A stretch of 64,000 bases of DNA from contig CADCXD010000019.1 of assembly GCA_902806575.1 (NCBI GenBank), forward strand, positions 310,001 to 374,000, in the 5' to 3' direction. Under the pieces are notes generated by a model. The model was not told where the DNA came from, did no database searches, and saw only the letters and a program-made list of their open reading frames with translations. Positions 24,301 through 37,115 of the stretch are shown here, piece by piece. The stretch's first letter is position 1. Each line of letters starts with the position of its first letter. Made by a program: the position numbers and the translations under genes. The DNA is from Jackrogersella multiformis (taxonomy: Eukaryota > Ascomycota > Sordariomycetes > Xylariales > Hypoxylaceae).

Positions 24301-26568
24301 CCGGCGAAGTCGAAAAGATCTAAAAAGGCGCTTAGGTACTCATCATTGCCCCTTTTTGAAAGGAAATCGCCAAGAACCGCCTTAGAAATCCGAGATGTGG
24401 TTCTAAGGATCATAGCGGCTGAAGCGGGATCATCGCTGATGATTCGCTGTTCCTTGAGATACCCTAGCCCATCTTTGGGCTTCTCGTTAAACTTGGTCGC
24501 GCCCTTGATGATCATCTTCTTCCTTCGCCTCTCTTCTCGAAGCATCCTTTGATCTGGCAATCCGTCCGTAACGGGTTCGTCATCCAGACGGTCAGCTATA
24601 GACTGAATAAAGCCGAGTAGAGCATCTAGACAGAGAGGAGGAACACTAGTCGTGCTCCAAGTCGCAGAGTCGGGTAGGGCGCTCCTTGAAAGCAGACCGA
24701 TCATATCTTCGCATAGATTGCCCCGATTTGCATCAGAATCGTAGTTCACGAACAGCTCAATTAGGAATGTCGGCATCCGAGTTAGAGCACCGATGATTTC
24801 GACCATAGCTTGACGAGCATCTGGTTTACGCGCACCGCCTTCCATACCTAGCTTCTGCCGGTCCTTAACCGGAACAGGTGTCGACCGACCACTACCTGCT
24901 TGGGATGGGGGAGGTTTTACACCGCTCGGTCTTTGCGGAATACCATCGTAGAGCGAAGGGTCGATATTGGCTTCACGTGGTATTTCAACTGGCGGGTGTA
25001 AACATGCAACGAGGTAGGATAAGAAAAGCTCCTGCTGGAGTTTCAAGACACCTCTGCAGGTCTCGAGTAATGTCCCGGCGACAATGAGTGATTCTTGAAG
25101 AATGGCCATATTGTCAGATCGGACGAGCTGAAACAGATGTCGACATAACCGATCTTCGGCGACCACAGCTAAGGCAGGGTGTCTTGCTATGGAAGGTCCA
25201 GCAACTTCCAACGCGACATGAATTATACGTAACGCCATGACCCTCATCGTGTCGCCTTGCTGCTTGTCATGAGGATCTAGGAGATCTACAAGGACTCTAA
25301 ACAGCTCCTTCATAGACGGCAACGAATAGGGCTTAATTTCCGCGGAATCTTCAGACTCTTCGGATTCTACAGATTCTCTTCCCGATGTCTCCTCTGCCTC
25401 TGCCTCTTGAGGGGCATTCTCGGACCCGGAGGATGACTCTCGCGGTTCATTGGCAGGGGGCGCATCTGAAGATGCAATAACGTCGTTACCGTTGGTAGAA
25501 GGAATCATCTTTACGCTTTCCATATCACCATTGGCCTGGTTATCCAAAGCCTCCAAGTCGTCCCCGGCTTCGACTTCCAGATGTTTGAGATGTTCAAATA
25601 TGATTTGACACATGCGGACCATAGCCGCCTCAGCCGTCCTCCGAAGGAGCTCAGACAATCGTGATTGGCAACACATAGTCAAGCCGGTCTCCATCATCTC
25701 GCAAACGCTTTCGTCGCTTAGCAACGCGCCACCCGGGCCAGACAGCATATCCTCCATGAGATGCAAGATCATCAGCAGAACCACCTCGTCTTGGGCGGAA
25801 TCGCTAGCTTCGAATCGGCAATGTGTTATTGCTGTCGACAAGGACTGCATAGCGAGGGGAAACCGTGGCGAACCGGGGCTGATGAATCCGTAAGACAGGA
25901 ATTTCCGAATCGCTTTTAGAGCTAGGATGGTTATAGGGGCAGACGTCGAGGAAGCCTGGATGACTTGAAGGAATGGGTTCAGGAGAGCCGGGGCATCGAA
26001 TTGGTGGATATCTAAAGCTTATATTAACATGCTGTCCATCAGTTATATGATATGAGATATTTATATCACCTCTACAGCTCGACAACTCGTGGCGTAGACG
26101 ACCAAAACCAGCCATTAGGGGGTTATCTTGCATGCTCTTCCCCTTCTTCCCACGCAAACCCCACCGGTTTGCGACTCCGAAGTCTTGCGTACCATCTGCC
26201 CCGAAGCTAGATGTGGAACCTTTGCTCCCCGGTCGCAGAAGAGGACTAGGCGGACCCAACTGAATCGGATTCGGATTCCCGCCGAGTATAGAAGATACTG
26301 ATGAGCCTGCCCATCTAGCATGTTTCCGCATAGCAGAAGTGACAGATATGCATTCTGATATGACCAAAGATACCGGGTCAACAGCTACGGTTACCGGCCG
26401 GCTTCGGTATTGAGTGTTAGGGGACTGGGTATTGGTAATCATGATCGCGTTCCCTACCGCGCTTTGGTGGAGCGGGATAGTCGAGCTGTTCGACTCGGGC
26501 GCAAGCTCTGGTTCCATGGTATTGTTTCTCTGCTCATCTCGACTCATTATCGCCCACAAAGGCGCCAC
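21370..26568 (-). CDS. GEA1: large ARF guanine-nucleotide exchange factor, GEA/GBF1 type
   Basis: Activates ARF GTPases at the cis-Golgi for COPI coat assembly. Seven exons: 26070-26568, 23481-26011, 23139-23428, 22301-23092, 22143-22249, 21711-22093 and 21370-21651, giving 1627 residues. The N-terminal DCB region includes RWGLRGKKGKSMQDNPLM. An acidic serine-rich linker precedes the HUS region (DPHDKQQGDTMRVMALRI). The Sec7 domain spans roughly residues 675-865: LKEQRIISDDPASAAMILR, the glutamic finger in FRLPGESPLIERI, and YAIIMLNVDQHSPK. HDS-type helical repeats fill the C-terminal half, ending in a Glu/Gln-rich tail. The start is ambiguous among in-frame ATGs at 26568, 26547 and 26517; the later ones resemble other fungal annotations more. 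An internal Gea/GBF1 rather than trans-Golgi Sec7 identity rests on the HUS/Sec7 wording and length. Confidence 0.94.
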
Positions 26569-27700
26569 TCGGTTCTGGGGGAGGTGGGCTGGGCCTCGTC
26601 TCTGTCGTCGTCGCCGATATGGTCGCGCGTGCAGCCTCGCAGTTTCGCAGATAGAAGTCGGTAAAAACTGGTTTAGCTAATAAATTAGCAACCAGGATAT
26701 GGAGAGGAATTTGAAAGATTAATCTAGCTAGGCGTTGATAAGCTATGAATAATCCAAGGCCCTTTCTCACTCTCCAATGGCGCTTTAACATACAAGTATG
26801 GAGTATGAACAAGCTGTTGTTAATAGGTAGGTAGTGAATAATGTTAATAGTGAATAATACTGGGCCTAGATTCTAGATTGGTACATACAGAGTAGGTAAA
26901 GATCTTGGCCTATCACCGTGGTACCTACCTAGGTTCTAGGTAGCTATCAGTATCGGATTCTTAGAAATCCATCTTGCACGTGCCAGAAAACTGTTGCCAG
27001 CTGGCTTAACTTTTAAGTTTAATCGGCCAAGTTAATCCGATTGTGACAGCGTGGCGGCAGGACCTCGGGGAAGGAACCCCTGTGATTTCATGATTACCTA
27101 CAGGAAGGAGTCTTAAAAAGGGGGGGAGGCACCTATGTAGGTATCGCTGTATTGGTACCCATGTACACTAGCAATTGAAGAATTGAAGGTGTAGGTACGT
27201 AGTAATATGTAATATGTAAATATCCGCCTTCTAGTATTTCCAAGGTTGTATCAAGCCCAGACATGATACCACAAAGAGAGCCAAGTATCTACTGGTTCAA
27301 ATTTATAAATAATTCGTCGGGAAATTTAAAATTGCCAGGATAGGTTCAACAAAATATCTACTAGTAAGTAATGTAGCCACAAGGGCCGGTCTATACAATC
27401 AACGACGCAGTTCCGTTGCTGCGTTCAAAAATATCCCATGCTTCGTAATCATGCATCGACACTACCAGAAAAAACGCCAGTGCCATGATCCTCACCACGG
27501 TCCTCTGTTATTGTACATGACCAGATCAGATTGATCACACGTGTGCACATGTGCACGCCTGCCCTCCCCCTTGCCCCAAACGCATTTTTTTGTCTTCCTG
27601 TGCTCATGATGCAAAGTGAATCCGACAGTGCCGTGAATAACCCAACTACAACCGAAGGGCCACCCAGTCATTACTAAGGTAATATCCTAGACATGACTCC
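26569..27700. other. intergenic, ARF-GEF promoter and anp1 3' flank
   Basis: No gene is supported. It is mostly AT-rich with a few CCTAGGT motifs (near 26920-26942). A short GT/CA-rich palindromic stretch, ACACGTGTGCACATGTGCAC, lies at 27538-27557. Confidence 0.45.
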
Positions 27701-29479
27701 TTAGGCCTCTACCCTGAATTGGTTGTTATTGGGCTTTTCTTCGACCTTATCGGCGGCTGCCTTCTTCGAATCTTGACCTGATTCCTCCTTGCTCTCTGGC
27801 ACGGGGTTCTTGGCTTCGACTTTCTGTTCCTTCTGGGCCTCCTTGGCTAGGTTCTGTATCTCGGATTTGTCTTGTTCCCACTGAGCGTTGGCATCACCAA
27901 ATTGCTCTTTAACCTTCTTCTCTCGCTCTTCTTTCTCCTTCTCTTCAGCTTCCTTTGCTTGACGTTCCGCTTCCATCTCCTAAGTTCAAATTAGAATGTC
28001 TCCACCAGCATGCGAATCGTAATTTCCACTTACCTCCATATGTCGAATATCATCCACACTAGGTTCGTATAAATGCCAGATTGTGTAATGAGGGAGCCCG
28101 ACCACGGAGAATCGCATACGTTTAGCCATCTGCTCCTATTGTCAGCATGATATCGCAAATCCATAAAAGAGTAGTGGCATTACCTTGCCAAAGCCTTCGG
28201 TCTCGGCGTGTTTTTCGAAGCTGAAGGCCGGGAAATGGACACCTGACCTGAATACTTTCGCCTTGGCCAGAATACTAACGCCTCCCACACCATCGATTTC
28301 CATTTCCATGTCCGGATCACCGTAGGGATCGCGCAGGTAGGCGAGATGAGGCCGCCAAGTAGCGTACTCAGCATACCCCTCGACAATCACGGCATCTTCG
28401 TCCAGGGTGTCAGCGAGCGCCAGAGCTGTTTCCGATTCCTGCCACGAGTTCAAGTCGTATGGCTGCTCGCCTCCAAGCCAATCCGGGAGTGGTCGCCAAA
28501 CATCTACGATATTGTCAATAACAAAATTAATGGTACAACAATTCCCAGGAGCTTACTTGGTACAATGACGTCTTTGTTGTGACGCATCAGGTCCTCGAGA
28601 ATAGTAAACGGAGCAGTCTCCACGTCCACATCTCTCCAATAAACCCACGAATGATACGGACGAAGAGTTGCGCTCAACAACCAATTGCGCGCCTGGGCCA
28701 TTAGCTTTCGGCGACTTGCCTGTGCAGCAAATCCGTGACGACTCTCAACATCTTGGTTGACCTTCTGACCAAAATCCTTCTCGATGATTGATATTTCTCC
28801 ATAGGGTTGTTTGGGGTCCTCGGCAGCCTGCAGCTCCTCGAGCTTTTCTACGAGTACTTCCAAAGTTCTGTCCTTCGAATCGGAAACGAGGAAAGCAAGG
28901 TCGATAAGGTGATGTGGGTAGGTGAAGTTACGGAGATGCGAGAACATCATGTTCAGATGTGATTCGGCGTCTCGCAATGGCACGCACATAAGAATCCGTT
29001 CTTCTCGTTCCCAACCACGAGCGGTTCCCTGGACATTTGACAGATCGTAATAGCGCACGGTATCCATCAAGACATCGCCATTCGTACTTATAAGACCCAG
29101 CGAAAATATTGAGGTAAATGCTCCACTTCCAGATCGGATCAACAGCCAAATCAAAACGAAAACGACAGCGATTATGCCCAGTCGCGTCAGTAGACTCTTT
29201 CGTCGACGAGCTGCAGGTGTTGCGGCGCGTGGCTGGAATCTAATTGACAAGACAACAGTTAGTAGACATTTCGTATTGAAGTCTGGCAAGAAATAGCCAT
29301 AGCCATAGCCTCAAATGACCAATATATGTGACGCGCCAGGAGGGAAAATAATCCACGAACCTGTGAGGAGAGATGTCGAAGGTGTTACTACGCGGGTAGC
29401 CATTGGAAAATCCAGCGGAATGATGCCGGGACATCATCTTGGAGCCGGTCGGAGATGCATACGAGGGAAGCATTCGCAA
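27701..29479 (-). CDS. ANP1: mannan polymerase subunit, Anp1/Mnn9/Van1 family
   Basis: Golgi alpha-1,6-mannosyltransferase subunit extending the N-glycan outer chain. Exons 29361-29479, 28557-29239, 28184-28503, 28034-28129 and 27701-27979 give 498 residues, close to yeast Anp1. A short cytosolic N-terminus (YPRSNTFDISPHRFQPR) is followed by one signal anchor, LLTRLGIIAVVFVLIWLLI. The lumenal GT62 domain contains ERILMCVPLRDAESHLNMMF, FLVSDSKD, the DXD-type motif in WVYWRDVDVETAPF, NVWRPLPDWL, and VGLPHYTIWHLYEPS. A long Lys/Glu-rich coiled-coil tail follows (EAERQAKEAEEKEKEEREKK). The in-frame ATG at 29479 was taken as start; an ATG pair 14-15 codons in is equally possible. Intron 1 interrupts the segment just before the membrane anchor. 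Nothing is broken. Confidence 0.93.
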
Positions 29480-30540
29480 TTCGTGAACCGGTTCCCGATG
29501 AGTGGGCGCGCAAGGGGGTTTCGAAGTTGTCGTGGACGTACGACCCTTTTTTTAAGGAAGGGCGCCGTTCGGGCTGGAGTCTGGGGGTCGTGGGGGGCGT
29601 GGGAGAAGGCGTTTATGGATTCATTAGTGAGGTTAAAAACAACAAAGCCTCGGGCTATAAATTAAAAGGTGTAGGTTGAAATTGAAAGGATCGAGAATGG
29701 TGAATAATTGGCAATTTCACGTTGTCGTCAAAATACTGGAACAATACGAGGTTAAGGTGTAGGTTAAGGTACAGTCCTTAATAACTGGTACTGGTATAGG
29801 TACAGGGACGAAATAATCAAAAAGGTGTCGAGTTCAGAAACCTACCAATCGCGCTAACGTCTATCGATCAAATTAGAACGCTGATAAGCGTGTAACCAGG
29901 ATTCAGCGAGCCTTGCCAAGCATCACTAGCAATTATTGAAGCCGTTTCAAGTTGGTATGCTGATGAACGCTGAAGCTAATTGGTTAACGCTTCTTTTATG
30001 GGTACAGCTAGTGCACAGGCCAATTCGTAAACTTCAACCTGGATATTAAAGCACGAGGCAGCAAGGGAGATGGAAGGTACGGAAAATAGAAGGTGCGGGG
30101 CATTGTGTGGTGTATAGGTACCTATATCACATCTAAACCTTGGAATCATTAGGAAAACTTTACAACTTCTATCGTCCACCGTCCATTGTCCATTGTCGAT
30201 ATGAGTATACAACCTGAGAAGCATATAACACAACCCAATATACCAAATAGAGATGTGATGTTTGTCACCGAGATCTTCCTCATAGCCCTTCTCATCCAAT
30301 AAGCATAAGCACTCTTTGAATAACTACGGCCTTGAGTCCATAAAATATTCAAAGTATCTACCGTGTAACCAAATTCAGATAAAATCCCGACGACGTTTCC
30401 AGGCATACTAAATAAAAATACCAAATAGGGACTTGGAGGACTGAGCCGGTGCTCCTCTCCTAGGGGCAAACCAGCATCAAATTCCCGTTACAAACGGCGT
30501 GAATGTTTCCTTGGTTTTTCTTGGATTTTTTCAACATATA
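29480..30540. other. intergenic between anp1 and the MFS exporter
   Basis: No gene is supported. Short minus-strand frames at 29976-30469 have no recognisable features. Confidence 0.45.
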
Positions 30541-32453
30541 TTAGAGAGTGGCTCGGTGAATTGACTCGTTAGCAAGGGATGGCGAGGATTGCGCAGCTTT
30601 CCTTTTCTTCATCCTTTCCCTCATTTGCTCTTCTGCCTGCTCCGCTACAGTCAACCGCTTTCGATTGAACGTACCAAAGCTGATGAGAATTGCAATCGCC
30701 CCAATGATTGCACATACTCGCATGTCCTCGTTGAAAGCGTCAGAATATGATTGTCTAATAGCGACAAGTTTGTTTTGCGGCAGAGGTCCCCCGGTACCTT
30801 CAGGGACAGGAAGTTGGTTGGTTTGAGTAGTTCCAACCCGATCTTGGAGCAAAACGCCTACGATAGCAGACGAGGCTGCAATGCCTATACTACCGCCAAG
30901 AACCCTAACCTGAGCCATCACACCTTGCGCAGGGGCTATTTTACGGTCAGAATTAGGGGACCAATGGCACATAGATGACAGGGAAACTGACCATGATCTT
31001 CGATCTCCGATTCCGTCGCCGCCACCATAGTTGCTGTGGACACAACCATTCCAAATCCGAGGCCGATGAAGACTAGGAATCCCAAAGCCTTCTGCTCGAG
31101 CTCAAAAGAACTAGAGAGAGTTGACATGAGTCCACAACCAAGAACCACGAAGCAGGTAGCTACAACCAGCGTCTCGCATGTTCTATTTTTCTTCCCATTG
31201 AGTGCTCCTGAGACGACGGATCCCACGGCGCTGGATCCTAGCATAGGAAGAAGCAAAACACCAGACATGAGCGAATCTTTGCCGTTCACTATCTGTAGTC
31301 TGATAGGAAATGCATAAACGACGAGCATATAGGGGAATCCGAGGAGGAGGGTGTTGAGAACTGCGGCGGCGTACACACGGTTCCGCAGCAGACGCATAGG
31401 GAGCGCCGCGGCTATCGCATTTCCCCAGCGCTTCTCAATGAAGATGGACCATAGGAACAAACCCAACCATAACGCCACTCCAATAGCGAGTGGGGCGATG
31501 AAAACGACCTCTGACCACTGATTTGTCTTGATGCCCGCATTTTGAAACGGGAGTACAACCAGCAGAGCTGCTATAATTATAAGTATCGAGCCGACATAGT
31601 CGAGTTCCTTCCATGACCTTCTCTCGATGCTCGGCAAATACTGAGGCTTTGGCCACGCCAAGTAGAAGAGAAGCATCGATACTGCGCCGATAGGTCCACT
31701 AAACATTACATTAGTATATTCCAGCTGTCTCACACCAGTTGGCAAACGCACTTGATCCAGAATATCCAGCGCCACGTTGTGTACTCCGTCAGTAGACCAC
31801 CAAGAACCGGTCCCAGCACACTTGATACGGCGATCACGATCCCAACTATACCTCCGATGAACTTTCGTAGTTTCTTTGGCGAGACTTCGGGAAGAATTAT
31901 CATCGTGATGGAATATAGCCCTTTGAACAGTTAATCATCTTATTTTAACATTCTAGAAGTTACTAACCTGAGCCGCCAAGCCCCTGTACAGCTCGGCACG
32001 CTATCAGCTGGGCCAAGTTTTGAGCACACCCGCATGCCATTGAAAACGCGATAAAGATGACATAGGATACGACGAAGGCATTGCGTCGGCCAACGATATC
32101 GGATATTCGGGCGAATAGGACAGCACACCCAAGGTATGCTAATGAGTAGGACAGGGCGACCCAATTCACAGTCGTCAGAGCATTAAATTCGGTTGCTATT
32201 GCGAATAGACTAGTAGCGACGATCGAAGTGTCGAGGAACGACAATAGCAATCCCATAAGAAGTCTAATCTCATATCAGACGGACGTCCATGAATATCGAA
32301 TAGATATACTTACCCAACGCTAAGAAGCCAAAAGCGCAACAAAGGCAATTCCGGACCACCGATTTCAAGAAGTATGCTCCAGTCGCTAGAAGCCACGGCA
32401 ATGGTTTCGGCGTCCTCGCTCCTGTGTGCATCTTCCAACCGTGACTCCTCCAT
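30541..32453 (-). CDS. 14-TM MFS drug/metabolite exporter (DHA2-like)
   Basis: Five exons, 32314-32453, 31968-32263, 31752-31920, 30992-31698 and 30541-30935, give 568 residues. After a short acidic N-terminus, TM1 reads LLMGLLLSFLDTSIVATSL, with the family LDxTIV-type motif. Motif A is present as ARISDIVGRRNAF. TM5 has the antiporter motif C GVLGPVLGGLL followed by TTWRWIFWINGPIG, which spans intron 3. Later segments include GFPYMLVVYAFPIRLQ and MAQVRVLGGSIGIAASSAI. This is the pattern of fungal proton antiporters that export toxins, drugs or secondary metabolites. The ATG at 32453 was preferred to one 38 codons upstream at 32567, because the added segment looks non-homologous. No biosynthetic cluster is evident nearby, so the substrate is unknown. 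Confidence 0.9.
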
Positions 32454-35255
32454 GGCTAGGTATTCGCTTAGTAGAGGTGGGAATACCTTTGGCACAATTA
32501 GGGATAGCTTTATTTCTCCGCAGAAGCTGGAAACCAGGATGACTCGACTGGGAATAGATTGTGCCACGATTCTTCAACTGCCATCAAATCCGCATGTGGT
32601 ATTTATATGACATCCGAGAGTGCGAACATGTTATTGAAGACCACATAGGGCACATCTTAAGCAGAGACAAACCAGGGATTCAATCTAAAAAATGCTAGAT
32701 AAGACCATGTTACCCACAGTGCCTCCCACTGTTACCCCGTTCATTGTTGTCAAGGCTACTTACACGCTTTTTGAGACTGTGTCCCGATAGAATCTCGGGA
32801 TTGTGGATGGCATTTGCTTGCTTGAGTGTACGACCCTACCCCCACCCGATCCCTTCGACCTATTTCGAGTTGATCTGGAGTGACAAGTCCCATCTAGCTG
32901 GTAGCACTGTATCCCTTAGATAGTTCTCACGGCCGTATCAGCCCCGATACAAATCGTCCGAGGCCAATTCGCTTGTTCAGATTAATTCCTAGCCCATGGT
33001 TGTTAGACTTGAGCCGCCTCGTCAATCTGTAACTCCTTACAGACCTCGGGAGTGCCTCCCGGAGATTATCTAGAGGACCACTTATATCCGAGAAAACACA
33101 CATACACCAGTCTACTATGCTGGAAGTAACAAACATTTCCAATGGGGATCCGATACGAGAAGAACCTTCGTTCTTCAAATAAGAATGATCCACAAGGTCA
33201 TCACCACATAGCCCTATAGCGTCCGGGCTTAGGTCAAGCTCACACGACATATCAGTGGGGTTGCAAGTAGGTAGACACGCACCGCCACTAAGTATTTTTT
33301 TTTAAAGAAATCCCTGGTGAAACAATTCTTAGTGCTTTCCATTGATCTTCGGGTTCATATCTACTCTACTCTAGGAGGTATTACTAGTTTCACTCCGAGC
33401 TCGGGATCAGATCCTACCAGATATATCTGTATCCCGTATGCACGTTTGGGGTATGTTGCTAGACATCGCACTGAAATACAACATAAGAGACAGTCTTTGC
33501 GTTCATTTCATGTATAAAGGTCAAAGTACCTAGGTTAGGTATTTGACTTACGGGAATCAGCCAGCCTAGGGCGGCCTATAAAACGCTAGTGCGGTAATAA
33601 TAGATTATATCAATCGTTGCATATTTATTTATAGATCGTGAAAAGCAAAGCGAAAAATGTATAGTTACTAGCACTGCCTACACAGCCAGTGCTAGTATAT
33701 GAATAATTTCCTTCATGCCCAACTAATAATATGAGCATAAGCTAGTTGTACCTTTCGGGACCGACAGAAAGTTTGTCATATGGGATCCATATTGACTAAA
33801 AGTCAGCTGTAATAGGTAGTTGGTGATGATCTATCTCTTGGGTATAAGTATAGGTAATCCTTCGCTTCTTTTATCCCGCCTCGAAGAAATGCTTACGGCC
33901 GACAACGTACCTACCTAGCTAGGTAAGGGTGGTATATTTCCTTATTTCATAGCCCTCGGCGTCTAGCCCTTCACGTAGGTATCTCGGTTCCAAACTATTC
34001 ATGACCACTTGGCGAAGCCTTAATCGGTATTTTGGTGGTACTATGTGCTGAAACAACGTAGTGACCAACAGTTTCTAGGTAACGTACTAGCTCCCAGCGA
34101 AGTAGGCCCCGATTACCGGCTAAAATTGAACATATCTTATTTTTATTACTCAAGATACATAGAAGACTAATATGCATACCATCTAGACCGTCTTCTTAAA
34201 TATGTCCTTTGCTGACGTTATGTTGGGATATTAACATCAGTCTCATCCAAGTAAGTACAGTGACGGCTAAAGTCACCGAGTAACCCATATTTGGTAGTTG
34301 CTGGTATCGCCAAAATTCTTATTTTTTATACTTGCGAAAATGGTATATCCTAAGTCTGTGATTACTCAACCCGCTTCTACGAGATTCGCAACATCTAAGG
34401 TTACTAGCTAGGTACCTAGTAACGACGTGTAAAAGTCATGTTCGGTTTAGTAGAATTGAGATTTTGTAACATCTATCTTATACTACTTAGCCTATGTGTA
34501 ATACGAGGTACACTTGTAGCCCTGATAAATATTGAGTTGTAATTAAAGTTTACGTTGTGGTATGACGTGAGGCTATTTCGAATTTCGAGAGCTCAAGTTT
34601 AGGTTAACCTTAGGTAGGTTAAAGTGTTCGAAATGGCGATTCTTTGATTTTATGAAAATAAATGACTTGCGGTTTTTCTATTCAAAAATAAGAAGTCTTA
34701 TACTAGCTATGAACACTTAAGACATTTACTTATTTCATATATTGGATTAAATTAGTTATTGATTTAACTTATGAAAGTTGAAGTCTTGGTGGGATACCTA
34801 CAGGTAGGATAGAGCGGACCTACCGTAGCCATAGCTGAGATGTGCTGTGGCTCATTCGTTTTGATACCTAGGTACCTCGGTACTTAGTCTGGTTGGAATT
34901 GAGGCGTCTACTGTGGCCTGGCAGCTGCCTGATAGGTAAAATGGGCCCAGATATGACGAGCTGCCCCACATTGCGGCTGAGCCCCCACCTGGGCACTAGC
35001 CACCCGGAACCTTGGAACTCTTATCGTTTGCTTCATTTGTCAAATTCACCTTCGTTCATCAAACAATCATTTAACACAAAAGCTACCTAGGTACCTAGGT
35101 ACTCATGATATTTAGTGACAATACCTCATTTTGTCCCCGAAAATAAGGAAACGTCACTATATAACCGATCCGGGCTTCCAGTCTCTTGGTAGGAGTAAGG
35201 AGTATTTGGTCGGGCGGCCATCACATCGGCGGGATCCTCCAGGATATCGGCCACG
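32454..35255. other. intergenic, 2.8 kb, MFS exporter promoter side and ula1 promoter
   Basis: No gene is supported. A minus-strand frame of 107 codons (32927-33250) has no recognisable features. The stretch is AT-rich from about 33600 to 34800, carries an 11-bp perfect hairpin at 33666-33697, and has a two-unit TACCTAGG palindrome at 35083-35101. Confidence 0.5.
33666..33697. repeat. perfect inverted repeat (11-bp stem, 10-base loop)
   Basis: TACTAGCACTG is followed by a 10-base spacer and the exact reverse complement CAGTGCTAGTA. It lies in AT-rich intergenic DNA about 1.2 kb upstream of the MFS exporter start and 1.6 kb from ula1. The function is unknown. Confidence 0.85.
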
Positions 35256-37115
35256 ATGACTGAGATCGTGGCAAGCCAAACACCTCCAATTCTTCACGGC
35301 CCGACGGAAAAAGAAAAGAAGTATGACAGACAACTCAGACTGTGGGCTGCTAGCGGTCAAGCAGCCCTCGAATCTGCAAATATCCTTCTTGTGAACTCGG
35401 GCGCTGGCACCGTCGGCGTGGAAGCATTAAAGAATCTTGTGTTGCCAGGTAGGCACACCGCGCACTGTTGATTCATTCTACTTGACGTGGGCTTATACCT
35501 CAGCATAGGAATAGGAAAGTTCACCATAGCAGACGATGCCATAGTGAATGAGGCCGACTTGGGTGTCAACTTCTTCCTCGACGAGAGCTGCCTAGGAAAG
35601 CTTCGATCGGAATGTTGCACCAAGCTCCTCCAAGAGTTAAACCCGGAGGTCCAAGGGGAATGGTTTCCGAAGAGAGAGGTTCGTAAGGTGTTCTCGGCGG
35701 TAATCAAGCAAACCGAGTGCGAGTGCCTTGCTAATACGATTTCATAGGGTATTCTGGATCTAAGTAGCGTTCTAGAGGCCTCACCTACCTTCACCTTGAT
35801 CATGTATACATACCCTATTAGAAAAGAAATTCTTTCTATTATCGAATCCTACGCCAGTCAGCACAAGACTCCGGTAGTAGGGATCCATTCCGCTGGATTC
35901 TACTCTTACTTTCGCGTCAACCTGCCGGGAACATTTCCCATAGTCGACACCCACCCTGAGGTGGAGAAGACATCAGACCTTCGGCTACTGAACCCTTGGC
36001 CCGAGCTTGTTGAATTTTCTAGGGACATGACGAAGAACATTGATGCTTTAGACAACCATGAGCACGGACACTTACCATATGTCGTCATACTACTCCACTA
36101 CCTTGAGGAATGGAGACAAACACACGATGGACAAAATCCCATTAGCTACAATGACAAGGCGGCATTTAGCAAATTCGTTCTGAGTAAGGCAAGGACAAAC
36201 AGCCCGGAGGGTGGGGAGGAGAACTTCCAAGAAGCTGCAGTTGCTATTAACAAGAACATCAAATCTTTCGAATTAGAACCCGGAGTGCAGGAACTCTTTA
36301 ACCATCGAGTCTCAGACGAGGTATGAATATATGTACGGTATGTACGAGGAAGATTTCTGACTGACGTCTGTAGGTGGAGCTCCAGTCAACCTTTTGGTTC
36401 ATTTCACAGGCCATCGAGACATTCTACCGAAAGCATGGTTGCCTCCCTTTGCCTGGATCCTTACCCGACATGAAGGCCCAGTCAAGTGTTTACGTCAAAT
36501 TGCAGAACATATACAAGGAAAAATCTCGGCGAGATGCACACGAGGTGCTGGAGACAGCTAGGTCCGTATCAGGTGGCAAGCCCGTTGACCCTGCCGAGGT
36601 AGACCTCTTCTGCAAGAACGCTCGATTCGTGAAGCTTATCAATGCAACACCGAAAGGGGCGGATCTCGATGAGATTTTTGGTTAGTCACTACTCCATGTT
36701 AGGATTTTACCCTTGGAAATGTACTGACTCTTTTTTAATAGAAGCCGAGGTGGCCAACGACCAGGCGGCCGAGGCTATGAAAGTCGAGACCGAAGGTGCA
36801 TTCACTCTCCCCATGTCTAATCTCTTCATCTATCTCGCCCTCGTGGCGACTAGTCACGATATTATATCTAGCGCAGATGAAATCATGAGCTCCATCACCA
36901 ATTTAATACCGAAGGCAGCCGAAAGCGAGCGAGCCCTACAAGCTGCCCAAGAGGTAGCCAGAGCTGGCGGCGGCGAACTTCACAACATATCCGCGCTCAC
37001 TGGCGGCATGGTAGCACAGGAAATTATCAAAATCATCACGAAGCAGTACATCCCAATCGAAAATACCTGCATATTCGACGGCATCAGTAGCCGGTGCCAG
37101 GTACTTCGGCTATAG
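35256..37115 (+). CDS. ULA1: NEDD8-activating enzyme E1 regulatory subunit (Ula1/APP-BP1)
   Basis: Pairs with Uba3 to activate NEDD8/Rub1 for cullin modification. Exons 35256-35448, 35509-35678, 35748-36320, 36374-36680 and 36742-37115 give 538 residues, the usual size. The N-terminus KEKKYDRQLRLWAASGQAAL is the canonical E1 start, followed by ILLVNSGAGTVGVEALKNL, KFTIADDAIVNEADLGVNFF and YTYPIRKEILSIIESY. As expected for the regulatory half, there is no catalytic cysteine domain. The C-terminus LHNISALTGGMVAQEIIKI and CIFDGISSRCQVLRL is typical. Intron 1 was placed so that LPG joins IGKFTI. All introns are short GT...AG. It is isolated from other genes by long intergenic DNA on both sides. 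Confidence 0.95.

Noticed and set aside
32927..33250. Minus-strand frame of 107 codons
   Set aside because: No domain, no splice context and no similarity that I recognise; probably chance.
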